A stretch of DNA of 64,000 bases from NCBI RefSeq assembly GCF_029264495.1, contig NZ_JARIBH010000076.1, positions 16,822 through 80,821 of the forward strand, written 5' to 3'. A program made the position numbers and the translations under genes. Positions 10,840-21,146 of the stretch are shown piece by piece. A model generated the notes under the pieces. That model worked only from the letters and a program-made list of their open reading frames with translations. It ran no database searches and had not been told where the DNA came from. Within the stretch, counting starts at the first letter, position 1, and every line of letters starts with the position of its first letter. The DNA is from Peptacetobacter sp. GTDB lineage: Bacteria; Bacillota; Clostridia; Peptostreptococcales; Peptostreptococcaceae.

Positions 10840-11200
10840 AAATACTCTTAAATATTTCTAAACTTTCATCAAAAGAAATTCCAATTGATTTCATTTGCCT
10901 TATCGTATCTTCTAATTTATTTTCTATATCATACATGGCAATTTCTTTCATTCTCTCTTTATTTTTATTAGATACAAAAGTTCCTTTTCCTTGTACTGTT
11001 TCTAAAAAGCCTTCTTTTTCTAATTCTTCATAAGCTCTTTTTGTTGTAATTATACTTACTTTTATCTCTTTTGCTAGATTTCTTATAGAAGGTAACATTT
11101 CTCCAGGCTTTATATCTCCAGCTAGAATTTGAGATTTTATTTGGCTTTGTATCTGCTCATACAAAGATAATTTTGATTTATCATCTATTATTATATTCAA
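10826..11200 (-). CDS. GntR family (YtrA-type) transcriptional regulator
   Basis: 'LYEQIQSQIKSQILAGDIKPGEMLPSIRNLAKEIKVSIITTKRAYEELEKEGFLETVQGKGTFV' wHTH; start taken near 11200 (ORF track extends to 11224). Confidence 0.85.
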   Translation of the reverse strand: MNIIIDDKSKLSLYEQIQSQIKSQILAGDIKPGEMLPSIRNLAKEIKVSIITTKRAYEELEKEGFLETVQGKGTFVSNKNKERMKEIAMYDIENKLEDTIRQMKSIGISFDESLEIFKSIYEEV

Positions 11201-11222
11201 TATAATCCTCCTAACCGATAAC

Positions 11223-11311
11223 AATTGTATATATACTGTATATATTGTTTATATACACATAATAACACCTTTTAATTTTACTGTCAACTGTATATATTGT
11301 ATATTTACAGT
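11223..11311. promoter_or_regulatory. Putative GntR operator region: two copies of CTGTATATATTGT
   Basis: CTGTATATATTGT at 11236-11248 and 11288-11300 (52 bp apart), each within partially palindromic TATA-rich context, directly upstream of the GntR gene. Confidence 0.55.
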
Positions 11312-11404
11312 TTGTGTTGAATTTAATTTTTAAATAATAATTTTCATAAAATTCTTAAGTACTAAAATATATTTAAAATTGCAATAATTTGAAATTTTAT
11401 AAAT

Positions 11405-11446
11405 AAAAAAAGCTATTATACTAATTTTATAGTAATAATAGCTTTA
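11405..11446 (-). terminator. Hairpin/terminator downstream of the Spx/ArsC-like gene
   Basis: AAAGCTATTAT...ATAATAGCTTT inverted repeat with flanking A/T runs. Confidence 0.6.
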
Positions 11447-11464
11447 TATATTATTGGGGGTAAT

Positions 11465-11821
11465 TTATTTGCTAATTAATGCTTCTTTCCAAGCTTCTTC
11501 TTTAAAACCGATAAGTACTATTTTACCTGCATCAAATATAGGTCTTTTTATAAGCATACCATCTGATGAAAGTATATCAAGAAGTTTATCATCTGATTCG
11601 ACTTTTACAACATCTTTTAAATTTAATTCTCTATATTTTTTTCCGCTACTATTAAAGAATTTTTTTATCTCAAGACCACTTCTTTTGTACATATCTTCTA
11701 TTTCTTCTTTTGTAGGTGTTTCCTTAACAACATCTACTTCTTCAAATTCTATATTATTTTCTAATAGCCAAGCCTTGGCTTTTTTCACTGTAGATCATCT
11801 AGAATATCCATATAATTTCAT
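11465..11821 (-). CDS. Predicted selenoprotein of the Spx/ArsC-like thioredoxin-fold family (in-frame TGA = Sec at codon 9)
   Basis: Reading through TGA at 11797-11795 gives MKLYGYSR-U-STVKKAKAWLLENNIEFEEVDVVKETPT..., preceded by GGAGGAAAATT; Sec aligns with the first Cys of the Spx/ArsC CxxC. ORF track starts only at the internal GTG (11788). Confidence 0.8.
11765..11797 (-). promoter_or_regulatory. Candidate bSECIS element
   Basis: Directly 3' of the UGA: UCUACAGUGAAAAAAGCCAAGGCUUGGCU; stem AGCCA/UGGCU with GG in the apical loop about 20 nt from the UGA. Confidence 0.6.
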
Positions 11822-11932
11822 AATAATTTTCCTCCACACAAATACTTTTTGTATAAAATATAAATGGTATTTATTTTAATATTTATATTTTATATCTACC
11901 CAAATGAATTATATATTAAACAGATAATTATT

Positions 11933-12553
11933 TTAATATATTTTCATTTCATCTATTGTTTCTTTTATATTATTACTTTTCATAATTAAAGACATAACTG
12001 CAAAATCATCAGCATATTTTAATACTTCTGAAACATTTTTTGAATCAATTCCTCCGAGAGCTACTCTCTTGACCTTTGTTAAATTTCCGCTATTTTTCAA
12101 AATATCAAGACCCTTTGGTTTTAATCCTTTTTTGCATTTTGTTTCATATATATGTGAAAGAGTAATATATGAAATTTTTATTCCTTTATTTTTACAAATT
12201 TCTTCCATCTCAACTACTTCTTCCGTACTGTGTAGAGAAAGTCCTATTTGCTTTTTTTCATCAAATTTATAACCTTCTTTTAATTTTTCCTTAAATAGCC
12301 AATATGGTAGATGTATTCCATCACAGTCTGTTTTTTCATAGGCCTTCATTTTACTATTTATCAAAATTGAAGTCCTTTTTCTAATATTTTTAGGTAGAGA
12401 TTTTGATATTTTTTCATATATAATCTCTACTTCTTCATCTGATAAATCTTTTTCTCTTATTATTATATTTTCTACTCCACAAAGACAAGCTTCTTTTATT
12501 CTTTCAAAATACTCTTCTTTGTCGCATAGATTTCTATTCGTAATTAAATACAA
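11933..12553 (-). CDS. Thiamine phosphate synthase / TenI family protein
   Basis: TIM-barrel with 'DGIHLPYWL', 'ISYITLSHIYETKCKKGLKPKG', 'VKRVALGGI'; last gene of the thi cluster. Confidence 0.8.
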   Translation of the reverse strand: MYLITNRNLCDKEEYFERIKEACLCGVENIIIREKDLSDEEVEIIYEKISKSLPKNIRKRTSILINSKMKAYEKTDCDGIHLPYWLFKEKLKEGYKFDEKKQIGLSLHSTEEVVEMEEICKNKGIKISYITLSHIYETKCKKGLKPKGLDILKNSGNLTKVKRVALGGIDSKNVSEVLKYADDFAVMSLIMKSNNIKETIDEMKIY

Positions 12554-12617
12554 ATTATCACTACCTCAAATTTTTAATATATATCTTTATAAAACAAATA
12601 TATTTTTTATAAATTGA

Positions 12618-13745
12618 TTATTTTTGACTTCTTGCTGTATAGTCAAATCTTTCCCAATCTTTAAATACATGTTGGTATCCTATTTCTTTAAGCATTTTTG
12701 TTACTTCTTCAACTTCACAATCGTGATTTGGTTCAAATTGAGCTGTGTCATGTTCATCTTGAGAGTGTCCACCTACATCTGTTGATACACCTGCACTCAA
12801 TTTTGTAACTCCAAATGGTATTATATGTCTTCTTGTTTCTAAACTTTCTCTAGTAGATACATTAAGCCCTGCATGAGGATCAAATAATCTCATAACTAAC
12901 ATGGCTTGAACCATATTTGTATCATTTACTTCCATTATACCTTCAAAACAACCTTTAAATGGTCTTATTCTAGGTGCAGAATAAGATAATTCAATATAAG
13001 GATAATTATTTTTTAGATACTCTCCATGAAGAATTGTAAAGAACGCATCACTTCTCCATTTATAAAGACCTAATAGTGCTCCTAATGTAAGAGTTCTCAT
13101 ACCAGCTTTTGCTCCTCTTTCAGGTGCATCAAGTCTGAATTTATAATTAGCTTTTGGACCTTTTATATGTACCTTTTTATACATTTCTTCATTATAAGTT
13201 TCTTGATATACAGTAAGACCTTCTGCACCATTTTTTACTAAATGCTTATACCCTTCAACATCCATAGGATATACTTCTATTCCTATTGAAGGGAAATATT
13301 TAGTAGCACATTTTACAGCTTCTCCTATATATTCAATACTTGATTTTGTCTCACTTTCACCAGTAAGAACTAATATATGTTTGAATCCTTGTTTAGCTAT
13401 AGCTTGACATTCTTTATCTATTTCTTCTAAATTTAATTTTTTTCTTTTTATTCCACTGTGACAATTATATCCACAATATACGCAATGATTTTCACAATAA
13501 TTAGCTATATACATAGGTGTATATAAAGTTAATGATCTCCCAAAGTTTTGTATACTTATTCTATGTGCTTTTTGTGCCATTGCTTCTAAATGTTTTTCTG
13601 CTGTTGGAGATAAAAGATTTAAAACATCTTTATGATCTAATTTATCTTTTTCTAAACTTCTTAATACATCATAATCAGTTACATTTTCCCAATATTTATC
13701 AAAATCAAAATCTCTATATTGTTCTATTACTTCATAGAAACTCAT
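12618..13745 (-). CDS. thiH: 2-iminoacetate synthase ThiH
   Basis: Radical SAM motif 'CENHCVYCGY', 'FGRSLTLYTPMYIANYCENHCVYCGYNC', 'SAGVSTDVGGH'; thi operon context. Confidence 0.93.
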   Translation of the reverse strand: MSFYEVIEQYRDFDFDKYWENVTDYDVLRSLEKDKLDHKDVLNLLSPTAEKHLEAMAQKAHRISIQNFGRSLTLYTPMYIANYCENHCVYCGYNCHSGIKRKKLNLEEIDKECQAIAKQGFKHILVLTGESETKSSIEYIGEAVKCATKYFPSIGIEVYPMDVEGYKHLVKNGAEGLTVYQETYNEEMYKKVHIKGPKANYKFRLDAPERGAKAGMRTLTLGALLGLYKWRSDAFFTILHGEYLKNNYPYIELSYSAPRIRPFKGCFEGIMEVNDTNMVQAMLVMRLFDPHAGLNVSTRESLETRRHIIPFGVTKLSAGVSTDVGGHSQDEHDTAQFEPNHDCEVEEVTKMLKEIGYQHVFKDWERFDYTARSQK

Positions 13746-13772
13746 TATTATCGCCTGCTTTCTTTTTTGTTA

Positions 13773-14564
13773 CTATTTATTTAAATTTCCTAAAAATCCT
13801 GTTAATGGTGAAGACGCATTTGCAAATTCAGATACTGCTCCTGTTTTAGCTAAGTAAGCAGCTCTACCACCTTCAACCGCTAATTTAAAAGCTCTAGCCA
13901 TTTCAACTGGATCTCCTGCAGATGCTATAGCAGTATTTACTAAAACTGCTGCTGCTCCCATTTCCATAGCTTCCATAGCTTGAGATGGTTTTCCTATACC
14001 AGCGTCAACTATTATTGGTATATCTAATTCTTCTATCATTATTTTTATCATTTCTTTCATCTGTAATCCTCTATTTGAGCCTATTGGTGCTCCTAGTGGC
14101 ATAACTGCTGCTGCTCCAGCTTCTATTAATCTTCTTCCTGCATAAAGATCTGGTGTCATATATGGTAAAACAACAAATCCTTCATCAGCTAAAACTTTTG
14201 TAGCTTTTATAGTTTCTTCATTATCTGGAAGTAAGTATCTCATATCTGATATTATTTCTATTTTAATAAAATCTCCACATCCCATTTTTCTTGAAATTCT
14301 AGCAATTCTAATAGCTTCTTCTGCATTTGTAGCACCTGAAGTATTTGGTAATATTGTCATATTTTTAGGTATGTATGTAAGTATATTTTCTTCTTTATTT
14401 CTTTCATCTAAATCTACTCTTCTTAGTGCCATTGTTATTATTTCACTTTTACTAGATTCTATAACTTTAGGTAATATATCATTTGAACCATATTTTCCTG
14501 TTCCTATTAATAGTCTGCTATCAAATTCATGTCCTTTTAGTACTAATTTATCCATTTTTTTCAC
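13773..14564 (-). CDS. thiG: Thiazole synthase ThiG
   Basis: '[15 protein letters not shown]', '[21 protein letters not shown]', '[13 protein letters not shown]', '[28 protein letters not shown]'. Confidence 0.95.
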   Translation of the reverse strand: MKKMDKLVLKGHEFDSRLLIGTGKYGSNDILPKVIESSKSEIITMALRRVDLDERNKEENILTYIPKNMTILPNTSGATNAEEAIRIARISRKMGCGDFIKIEIISDMRYLLPDNEETIKATKVLADEGFVVLPYMTPDLYAGRRLIEAGAAAVMPLGAPIGSNRGLQMKEMIKIMIEELDIPIIVDAGIGKPSQAMEAMEMGAAAVLVNTAIASAGDPVEMARAFKLAVEGGRAAYLAKTGAVSEFANASSPLTGFLGNLNK

Positions 14565-14575
14565 CTCAATTGAAA

Positions 14576-15391
14576 TTATTCACCATCTACTAGTATTTGT
14601 ATCACTTTATTTGCCATATGATTTGCACAAATTGAAACTCTAGGAGCCATAAGACCATCTCCTTCTTTAGCTTCATTTATAAAATCTCCACAAATATAAA
14701 ATTTATCTCTTAATTTTTTCGTTTGTATTATATTTGAATCATAATATCCTGCCATTCCAGAAGATGCAACTAAATATTTATCTTTCATATGAATAAGTAC
14801 ATAATTACTTATTTCAGCTTTGCATTTTGGATTATCAAATGCTTCCACAATAATATCCGCATCAGAAAATAAATTCATATTTTCTTTACTTATCCTATCA
14901 TTTATTATTTTTATTTCAACAAAAGGATTTATCATTTTTATATTATCCGCTGTTGCTGACGTTTTCAATTTTCCTATGTCATTTATAAAATAATTCTGTC
15001 TATTTAAATTAGATGGTTCAACTACATCAAAATCTGCTAAGATAAGTTTTCCAACTCCAACTCTAGCAAGGGAACTTGCTATATTAGAGCCAAGTCCCCC
15101 CAAACCTAGAATTGCAACTGTTCCTTTTTTCAATCGTTCATGTACTTTAGGTGTATGTCTAGCTGTTAAAAGAGTTTCAAACTCATCAATAGTTGGTTTT
15201 CTACCTCTTTTTATAAGTACAACTCTATCATTTTCTTGCAAAATTTTATCTTCAATTTGAAATCCATTTACAATTATTACATCACTTTCACTGTCAAATT
15301 TATCTCTTAATTCTTTGGCAGTAATTTCTTTTATGACGGATATTTTCTTTTCGTTTAAAAAAATATCCATTCTTTTATCCGCCTCCAACAA
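14576..15391 (-). CDS. thiF: ThiF family adenylyltransferase with N-terminal ThiS-like domain
   Basis: '[41 protein letters not shown]' E1-like motif; N-terminal ~60 aa resembles a beta-grasp ThiS domain. Confidence 0.9.
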   Translation of the reverse strand: MLEADKRMDIFLNEKKISVIKEITAKELRDKFDSESDVIIVNGFQIEDKILQENDRVVLIKRGRKPTIDEFETLLTARHTPKVHERLKKGTVAILGLGGLGSNIASSLARVGVGKLILADFDVVEPSNLNRQNYFINDIGKLKTSATADNIKMINPFVEIKIINDRISKENMNLFSDADIIVEAFDNPKCKAEISNYVLIHMKDKYLVASSGMAGYYDSNIIQTKKLRDKFYICGDFINEAKEGDGLMAPRVSICANHMANKVIQILVDGE

Positions 15392-15569
15392 AAGCTATAA
15401 GTTCAACCATTGCTTCTTTATCCGGTATATATGTGTCATACTCAGATTCATCTATTATATTCATATCTATCTCAACAACTACTTTATTTCTGTCTATTTT
15501 GTAATTTTCAAGTATTTGTGCAACAGTAGTACCTTCTTTAAATTCTACTTCTTTACCATTTACTTTCAT
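15375..15569 (-). CDS. thiS: Sulfur carrier protein ThiS
   Basis: 64-aa ORF 'MKVNGKEVEFKEGTTVAQILENYKIDRNKVVVEIDMNII...[10 protein letters not shown]' with terminal GG. Confidence 0.93.
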   Translation of the reverse strand: MKVNGKEVEFKEGTTVAQILENYKIDRNKVVVEIDMNIIDESEYDTYIPDKEAMVELIAFVGGG

Positions 15570-15695
15570 AATGCACCTCCTAACTACTTTAAATTGATAA
15601 AACTTTAAATTATTTTCTTCAAATAATTGTTTTTACATTAATCATGTTCAATTTTATTTATAGTAATTAGTTTATTTTGACTTAAGATATAATTA

Positions 15696-17003
15696 TTAAT
15701 CAAATACTAAATCTACTTCTTCACCTGCAAATATTTTATTAACTGTTCTAAGTGCACACATTTTTCCACACATAGTACAACTATCTTCATGTTCTGGCTT
15801 AGATGAGTCTCTATATTTTCTTGGTTTTTCAGGGTCTAGTGCAAGTTCAAACATTGTAGGCCAATCTAAATCTGCTCTAGCTTTAGACATTGCATTATCC
15901 CATTCTCTAGCACCTTTTATACCTTTTGCAATATCACCTGCATGTGCTGCTATTTTTGTAGCAACAATTCCTTCTTTCATATCATTTAAATCTGGTAATC
16001 TTAAATGTTCTGCTGGTGTTACATAACATAAGAAATCTACTCCTTTTGATGCAGCTAAAGCTCCACCTATAGCACTAGTTATATGGTCATATCCTGGTGC
16101 AACATCTGTAACTAATGGCCCAAGTACATAAAATGGTGCTTCATGACATAGTTTTTTCTCTAACATAACATTAGCTTCTATTTCATTTATAGCCATATGT
16201 CCAGGACCTTCTATCATTACTTGTACGTTTCTTTCCCATGCTCTTTTTGTAAGTTCGCCAAGATTTATAAGTTCTTGTATTTGTGCATAATCTGTTGCAT
16301 CAGCTATTGAACCTGGTCTACAAGCATCTCCTAGACTTAATGTAACATCGTATTTTTCACATATATCAAGTATTTTATCAAAATTAGTAAGCATTGGATT
16401 TTCCTTATTATTCATATACATCCAACCAAATAATAAAGAACCTCCTCTTGATACTATATGAGTTAATCTTTTATCTTTTGCTATTCTATCTCCTATTTCT
16501 TTAGTAAGACCAGCGTGTATTGTCATAAAGTCTACACCATCTTTTGCATGCTGTTCTATTACTTGTAAAAATTGTTCTTCTGTTATTTTTACTAAAGCTG
16601 TTTCAGTAAATCCAACAGCATCATACATAGGAACTGAACCTATCATTGCTGGAGACATTTCAACAACTTTTTCTCTAAATTCTCTAGTTTTTCCATAATT
16701 ACTAAGATCCATTATCGCTTCTGCTTTCATTTCTATAGCAGTTTTGACTTTTTCTAATTCTTTATCTATATCTTTACAGTCTCTTGATATACCAAGATTT
16801 ACATTTATTTTTGTTCTTAATCCTTTTCCTATACCTTCTGCACTAAGAGATTTATGATTTTTATTAGCTGGAATAACAACTTTTCCTTCTGCTATTAACT
16901 CTCTTAATTCTTCTACATCCATCATTTCTTTTGCAGCAACAGTTTCCATTTCTTTCGTTATTATGCCTTTTTTAGCTGCATCAAGCTGTGTAGTATAATT
17001 CAT
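15696..17003 (-). CDS. thiC: Phosphomethylpyrimidine synthase ThiC
   Basis: '[23 protein letters not shown]', '[11 protein letters not shown]', '[15 protein letters not shown]', '[11 protein letters not shown]'; ATG at 17003 after a GGAGGT; the ORF track N-terminal extension overlaps a terminator. Confidence 0.95.
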   Translation of the reverse strand: MNYTTQLDAAKKGIITKEMETVAAKEMMDVEELRELIAEGKVVIPANKNHKSLSAEGIGKGLRTKINVNLGISRDCKDIDKELEKVKTAIEMKAEAIMDLSNYGKTREFREKVVEMSPAMIGSVPMYDAVGFTETALVKITEEQFLQVIEQHAKDGVDFMTIHAGLTKEIGDRIAKDKRLTHIVSRGGSLLFGWMYMNNKENPMLTNFDKILDICEKYDVTLSLGDACRPGSIADATDYAQIQELINLGELTKRAWERNVQVMIEGPGHMAINEIEANVMLEKKLCHEAPFYVLGPLVTDVAPGYDHITSAIGGALAASKGVDFLCYVTPAEHLRLPDLNDMKEGIVATKIAAHAGDIAKGIKGAREWDNAMSKARADLDWPTMFELALDPEKPRKYRDSSKPEHEDSCTMCGKMCALRTVNKIFAGEEVDLVFD

Positions 17004-17073
17004 ATAGATACCTCCATTTTCTAGAAAGACTTTTCTTTCATTTAATAAACTTAAATTTAAAAATTCCAATAAA

Positions 17074-17103
17074 AAAAGTGCAACCCCTGAAGGAAAGCAC
17101 TTT
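17074..17103 (-). terminator. Terminator/attenuator between the TPP aptamer and thiC
   Basis: AAAGTGC...GCACTTT stem followed by T-run on the minus strand. Confidence 0.7.
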
Positions 17104-17179
17104 CATATTCTCTCTATTAACTTAGTATCCTAATTAATTATTATAATATAGATTACTTTTGTTTTTAAAAATTATATAT

Positions 17180-17276
17180 CAGCTTCCCTTCGCAAGCATT
17201 ATCTTGATCAGGTGTTTAGGGTTTGTAAGTTTTTGGCTTTCTCTCTCAGCTGACCATATTTCAGCGCCCCTAGCAT
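17180..17276 (-). promoter_or_regulatory. TPP riboswitch (THI element)
   Basis: Minus strand: AGGGGCGCTGAAATATGGTCAGCTGAGAGAGA...AAACCCTAAACACCTGATCAAGATAATGCTTGCGAAGGGAAG, matching the conserved TPP core. Confidence 0.95.
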
Positions 17277-17405
17277 TTTATTTATTATTAAATCTTTTTT
17301 AGTTAATTTCAGTATAGCACATTAATTTAGTTTATACAAACTTTTTATATTTATACCTTTTATCTTTTATAGATTTTAAGATATTTTAAATATAATATGT
17401 AATCA

Positions 17406-18842
17406 CTATTTTTCTTTATGCCAGTATTCTACATTTTCAAGTCCATCTATTCCATCTACAAAAAACTTAGGATCTTTAATTCCAGATTTTTTCTGTTTTG
17501 TATAATCCTCTAAAGCTATATATGCAAATTTACCTAATTTTGCTATAACAATCATATTTATAATCGCCATTAATGCCATAAATAAATCTGCTAAATCCCA
17601 TACAACTTGAAGTTTTGCAATTGAACCAAAAAATACCATTGCACAAACTAATATTCTATATACATTTAAAGCTGATTTTTTTTCTGTTATAAATTGTATA
17701 TTTGATTCGCCATAGTAGTAATTTCCTACAATTGAACTAAAAGCAAATAAGAATATACAAATAGCAAGGAAAATTCCACCGATTGGGCCTATATGAGCAG
17801 TAAGTGCTTCTTGTGCTAAAGCTATACCTTCATTAGCACTTGAACCATATCCATTGTAAAGTAATACCATAAATGCTGTGCAAGAACAAATAATTATAGT
17901 ATCAGTAAATACACCTAATGTCTGTATTAGACCTTGTTTTACTGGATGAGAAACTTCTGCTGTGGCAGCTGCATTAGGAGCAGAACCCATACCCGCTTCA
18001 TTTGAAAATAATCCTCTTTTTACTCCTGTTAAAAGAACAGTCATAAATCCTGCACTTGTACCCATTATCATTTGTCTAGGTTTAAATGCACTTGATACTA
18101 TATCAGTTATAAGCGCTGGAAATTTATCTATATTTATTAAAGTTATACCAATTGCTACTAGTATATACATACCTGCAAAAACTGGCACTATAACTTCTGA
18201 AACTTTTGCAATTCTATGTACTCCTCCAAATATTACTAATCCTGTAAGTATAGCTAATATAATACCAATAACCATGTGTTTCGTATTAAATACATTACTT
18301 AAAGCTAATGATAAAGTATTAGATTGTACTGAATTAAATACAAATCCGTAAGTTATGCTTATTAATATTGTAAATATTACTCCTAGCCATCTAAGATTTA
18401 ATCCTTGTTCAATATAGTAAGCTGGGCCTCCTTTATATGCAGTTCCATTTTTCACTTTGTATATCTGTGCTAGCGTACTTTCAACAAAGCTAGATGCTGA
18501 ACCGATCAAAGCCATCACCCACATCCAAAATATTGCACCAGGACCTCCTCCTGCTATAGCAAGTGCTATCCCAGCTATATTTCCTGTACCAACTCTTGAA
18601 GATGTACTTATACAGAAAGCTTGGAAAGATGAAACTTTCCCTTCTTTTTTAGCATTTTTATTTGCATCTCCATCTGTTAATAACCTAAACATCTCTTTAA
18701 AATATCTAAACTGTACAAAATTTGTTTTAATTGTGAAGTAAATTCCTAAAACAACTAACATAACAATTAAGATATAAGACCATAAATAATTATTTAATAA
18801 TGTAACTGTAGAATAAAATAAATTAAATATAGATTTCATCAT
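17406..18842 (-). CDS. Sodium:alanine symporter (AGCS) family protein
   Basis: 'SSFQAFCISTSSRVGTGNIAGIALAIAGGGPGAIFWMW', 'GLFSNEAGMGSAPNAAATA'; ATG at 18842 preceded by AAGGAGG; ORF track extension to 19043 is probably not translated. Confidence 0.9.
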   Translation of the reverse strand: MMKSIFNLFYSTVTLLNNYLWSYILIVMLVVLGIYFTIKTNFVQFRYFKEMFRLLTDGDANKNAKKEGKVSSFQAFCISTSSRVGTGNIAGIALAIAGGGPGAIFWMWVMALIGSASSFVESTLAQIYKVKNGTAYKGGPAYYIEQGLNLRWLGVIFTILISITYGFVFNSVQSNTLSLALSNVFNTKHMVIGIILAILTGLVIFGGVHRIAKVSEVIVPVFAGMYILVAIGITLINIDKFPALITDIVSSAFKPRQMIMGTSAGFMTVLLTGVKRGLFSNEAGMGSAPNAAATAEVSHPVKQGLIQTLGVFTDTIIICSCTAFMVLLYNGYGSSANEGIALAQEALTAHIGPIGGIFLAICIFLFAFSSIVGNYYYGESNIQFITEKKSALNVYRILVCAMVFFGSIAKLQVVWDLADLFMALMAIINMIVIAKLGKFAYIALEDYTKQKKSGIKDPKFFVDGIDGLENVEYWHKEK

Positions 18843-19285
18843 TTTCCTCCTTATTATATATTTTCTTTTTTTTATTATTATTAAAATTATAAACTTTTTC
18901 CAAATTTTAAAATAATTGAAAGAATAATATTTTTCTAAATCATTTATACTGATTATAAATGATTTTTTTATTATTTTCAATATTTTTTTGAATATTAAGT
19001 GTCTATTTAATTCATTTGTGTTATTTTTAAATAAATTGCACAATAACTTGTAAAGTATTCAAATATCAAAACATTGTTTCCTTATTTATTAAAGTTTTAA
19101 CAGGAAATTACTTTCTTTGTTTAAAAAATATTTATTAATAAAATCTATTGAATTATCCTTTAAAAAGTACTATTATAGACACTGTTCTGTGATGTGCACA
19201 GAATACAAAATAGTTACTCAAAATAACTAGAAATTTTAACTTAATCATTTATTAATAAAATTTTATACACAGGAGGATTTATAAT

Positions 19286-20551
19286 ATGAATTTTCAACAA
19301 ATACTTGCAATCCTTATCTTTGTATGTGTAATGGCTGCTATAATATCAGAAAAGATAAATAGAACGGTAGTTGCTCTATCTGGTGCTATTTTAATGATAT
19401 TAACAGGTATACTTACATTTGATGCAGGACTTAAACATGTTGACTTTAATACAATTGGTGTTCTTATTGGTATGATGCTTTTCGTATCAGTAATAAAAAA
19501 CTCTGGACTATTTGAGTACATAGCAATATGGACAGCAAAAAAAACTAAGGGTGATCCTTGGAAAATAATGGTTTATTTCATGATTGTAACAGCAGTTCTT
19601 TCAGCTGTTTTAGACAATGTTACAACAGTATTACTTATTGGTCCGATGACTATAGTTGTAACTCAACTTCTTGGAGTAAATCCAATACCATTCTTAATGA
19701 CACAGATATTAGCTTCTAATATAGGTGGTACTGCTACACTTGTTGGGGATCCACCAAACATAATGATTGGTAGTGCCGCTGGACTTAGTTTCTTAGATTT
19801 CGTTGTACATTTAGGACCTGTAGTTGTTGTTATATTATTTGTAACTATAGTATGTTTTAAATTTATATACGGTAAAAAACTTATTGTATCTGATGAAGCA
19901 AAACAGAGTATAATGGAACTTGATGAAAAAAAATCAATACAAGATAAAGCTCTTCTTAAAAAAAGTATAGTAATGATATTATTTACATTAGTAGGATTTG
20001 TTTTCCATTCTAATTTAGGAATAGAATCTTGTGTTGTTGCAATAACAAGTGCTGTTATAATGCTTTTAATCGGTAAACAAGATGTAGATGATATATTTGC
20101 AAGTGTAGAATGGTCTACTATATTCTTCTTCGTTGGATTATTTATAGTTGTTGGAGGATTAGTGGAATCAGGAGTTATAGGCTCACTTGCTGAATTAATA
20201 ATAAATGCTACTGAAGGTCATCTTGTAGCAACTACAATGATAATATTATGGTTATCAGCTATAATTTCATCATTCCTTGATAATATACCTTTTGTTGCAA
20301 CTCTTATACCTTTAATACTTACTATGCAAGCTAATGGTATAGATGTAACTCCTCTTTGGTGGGCAACTTCTTTAGGTGCTTGTCTTGGTGGTAATGGTTC
20401 ACTTATAGGAGCTTCAGCAAATGTTGTTCTTGCTGGTGTTAGTGAAAAACATGGACATCCTATATCTTTTGGATATTTCTTAAAAATAGGATTCCCTTTA
20501 ATGATATTATCAGTTTTAATATCTACAGTATATCTTCTAATAGTATTCTAA
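19286..20551 (+). CDS. ArsB/NhaD family ion transporter
   Basis: 'LDNVTTVLLIGPMTIVV', 'ASNIGGTATLVGDPPNIMIGSAAGLSFLDF', 'GGNGSLIGASANVVLAG'. Confidence 0.88.
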   Translation: MNFQQILAILIFVCVMAAIISEKINRTVVALSGAILMILTGILTFDAGLKHVDFNTIGVLIGMMLFVSVIKNSGLFEYIAIWTAKKTKGDPWKIMVYFMIVTAVLSAVLDNVTTVLLIGPMTIVVTQLLGVNPIPFLMTQILASNIGGTATLVGDPPNIMIGSAAGLSFLDFVVHLGPVVVVILFVTIVCFKFIYGKKLIVSDEAKQSIMELDEKKSIQDKALLKKSIVMILFTLVGFVFHSNLGIESCVVAITSAVIMLLIGKQDVDDIFASVEWSTIFFFVGLFIVVGGLVESGVIGSLAELIINATEGHLVATTMIILWLSAIISSFLDNIPFVATLIPLILTMQANGIDVTPLWWATSLGACLGGNGSLIGASANVVLAGVSEKHGHPISFGYFLKIGFPLMILSVLISTVYLLIVF

Positions 20552-20636
20552 TAAATTAAAATATATAAATTAAAATTTATTATTGTTAAAAGAATAATTA
20601 TTGTTGTATAATATTATTAAAGGAGTAGTGATTTAT

Positions 20637-21092
20637 ATGGATTTAAATACTTTTGAAGCCGATTCAATCGAGCTTTTACTTAGACAACTTGGAGCAACAG
20701 AAATTAAAAAGGTTAGAGGTATATTATACTTTATAGAATTTGATATCGATGAAAATCTTCAAGTTTCTTATTGCTACAATATAAACAAAAAAGGTAAATA
20801 TTTTCTTCAGAGAATAAACCCTTATCCAATTTCAGAAGGAGTTTTTGAAACTGAGATAGAAGTTGTTACATTTATTACTAAAGACTTAAAAAAATTCAAA
20901 AATGCAAGAAATAGTAGTAACTTCAATAAATTCTTAGAAATAACAAATAAAGTCAATAAAATGACAGATTGTATTGAATATCTATTCTTAAACTACAATG
21001 TTGAAGGAAGCGATATGGATACTTTAAATAGAGAGTTAGATGATATTAGCTCAACTGTTGATACAATAGAAAAAAATGCAAAAGAACTTTAA
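20637..21092 (+). CDS. Conserved hypothetical protein
   Basis: ORF with ATG at about 20637 after AAGGAG; no family recognised. Confidence 0.7.
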   Translation: MDLNTFEADSIELLLRQLGATEIKKVRGILYFIEFDIDENLQVSYCYNINKKGKYFLQRINPYPISEGVFETEIEVVTFITKDLKKFKNARNSSNFNKFLEITNKVNKMTDCIEYLFLNYNVEGSDMDTLNRELDDISSTVDTIEKNAKEL

Positions 21093-21105
21093 ATTAATAT
21101 AAAAA

Positions 21106-21131
21106 AAGTCCTCATTAATTATGAGGACTTT
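21106..21131 (+). terminator. Bidirectional terminator
   Basis: AAGTCCTCAT-taatt-ATGAGGACTT with T-runs on both sides. Confidence 0.8.
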
Positions 21132-21146
21132 TTTATTTAGATATTA

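Noticed and set aside
11465-11821. In-frame TGA in the ArsC-like gene as a pseudogene mutation
   Set aside because: TGA falls precisely on the catalytic Cys position, the rest of the ORF is intact, the upstream RBS is good and a bSECIS-like hairpin follows; kept as selenoprotein with the genome-wide sel check stated.
17003-17069. N-terminal extension of ThiC in the ORF track
   Set aside because: Alternative start lacks an RBS and approaches the riboswitch terminator; ATG at 17003 has GGAGGT and the usual MNYTTQ start.
18843-19043. N-terminal extension of the AGCS symporter in the ORF track
   Set aside because: AAGGAGG-ATG at 18842 and normal family start; the extension is AT-rich low-complexity.
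19185-19203. TTCTGTG-atgtg-CACAGAA palindrome upstream of the ArsB/NhaD transporter
   Set aside because: Could be an operator or small hairpin, but a single isolated palindrome with no linked regulator is not enough for a call.
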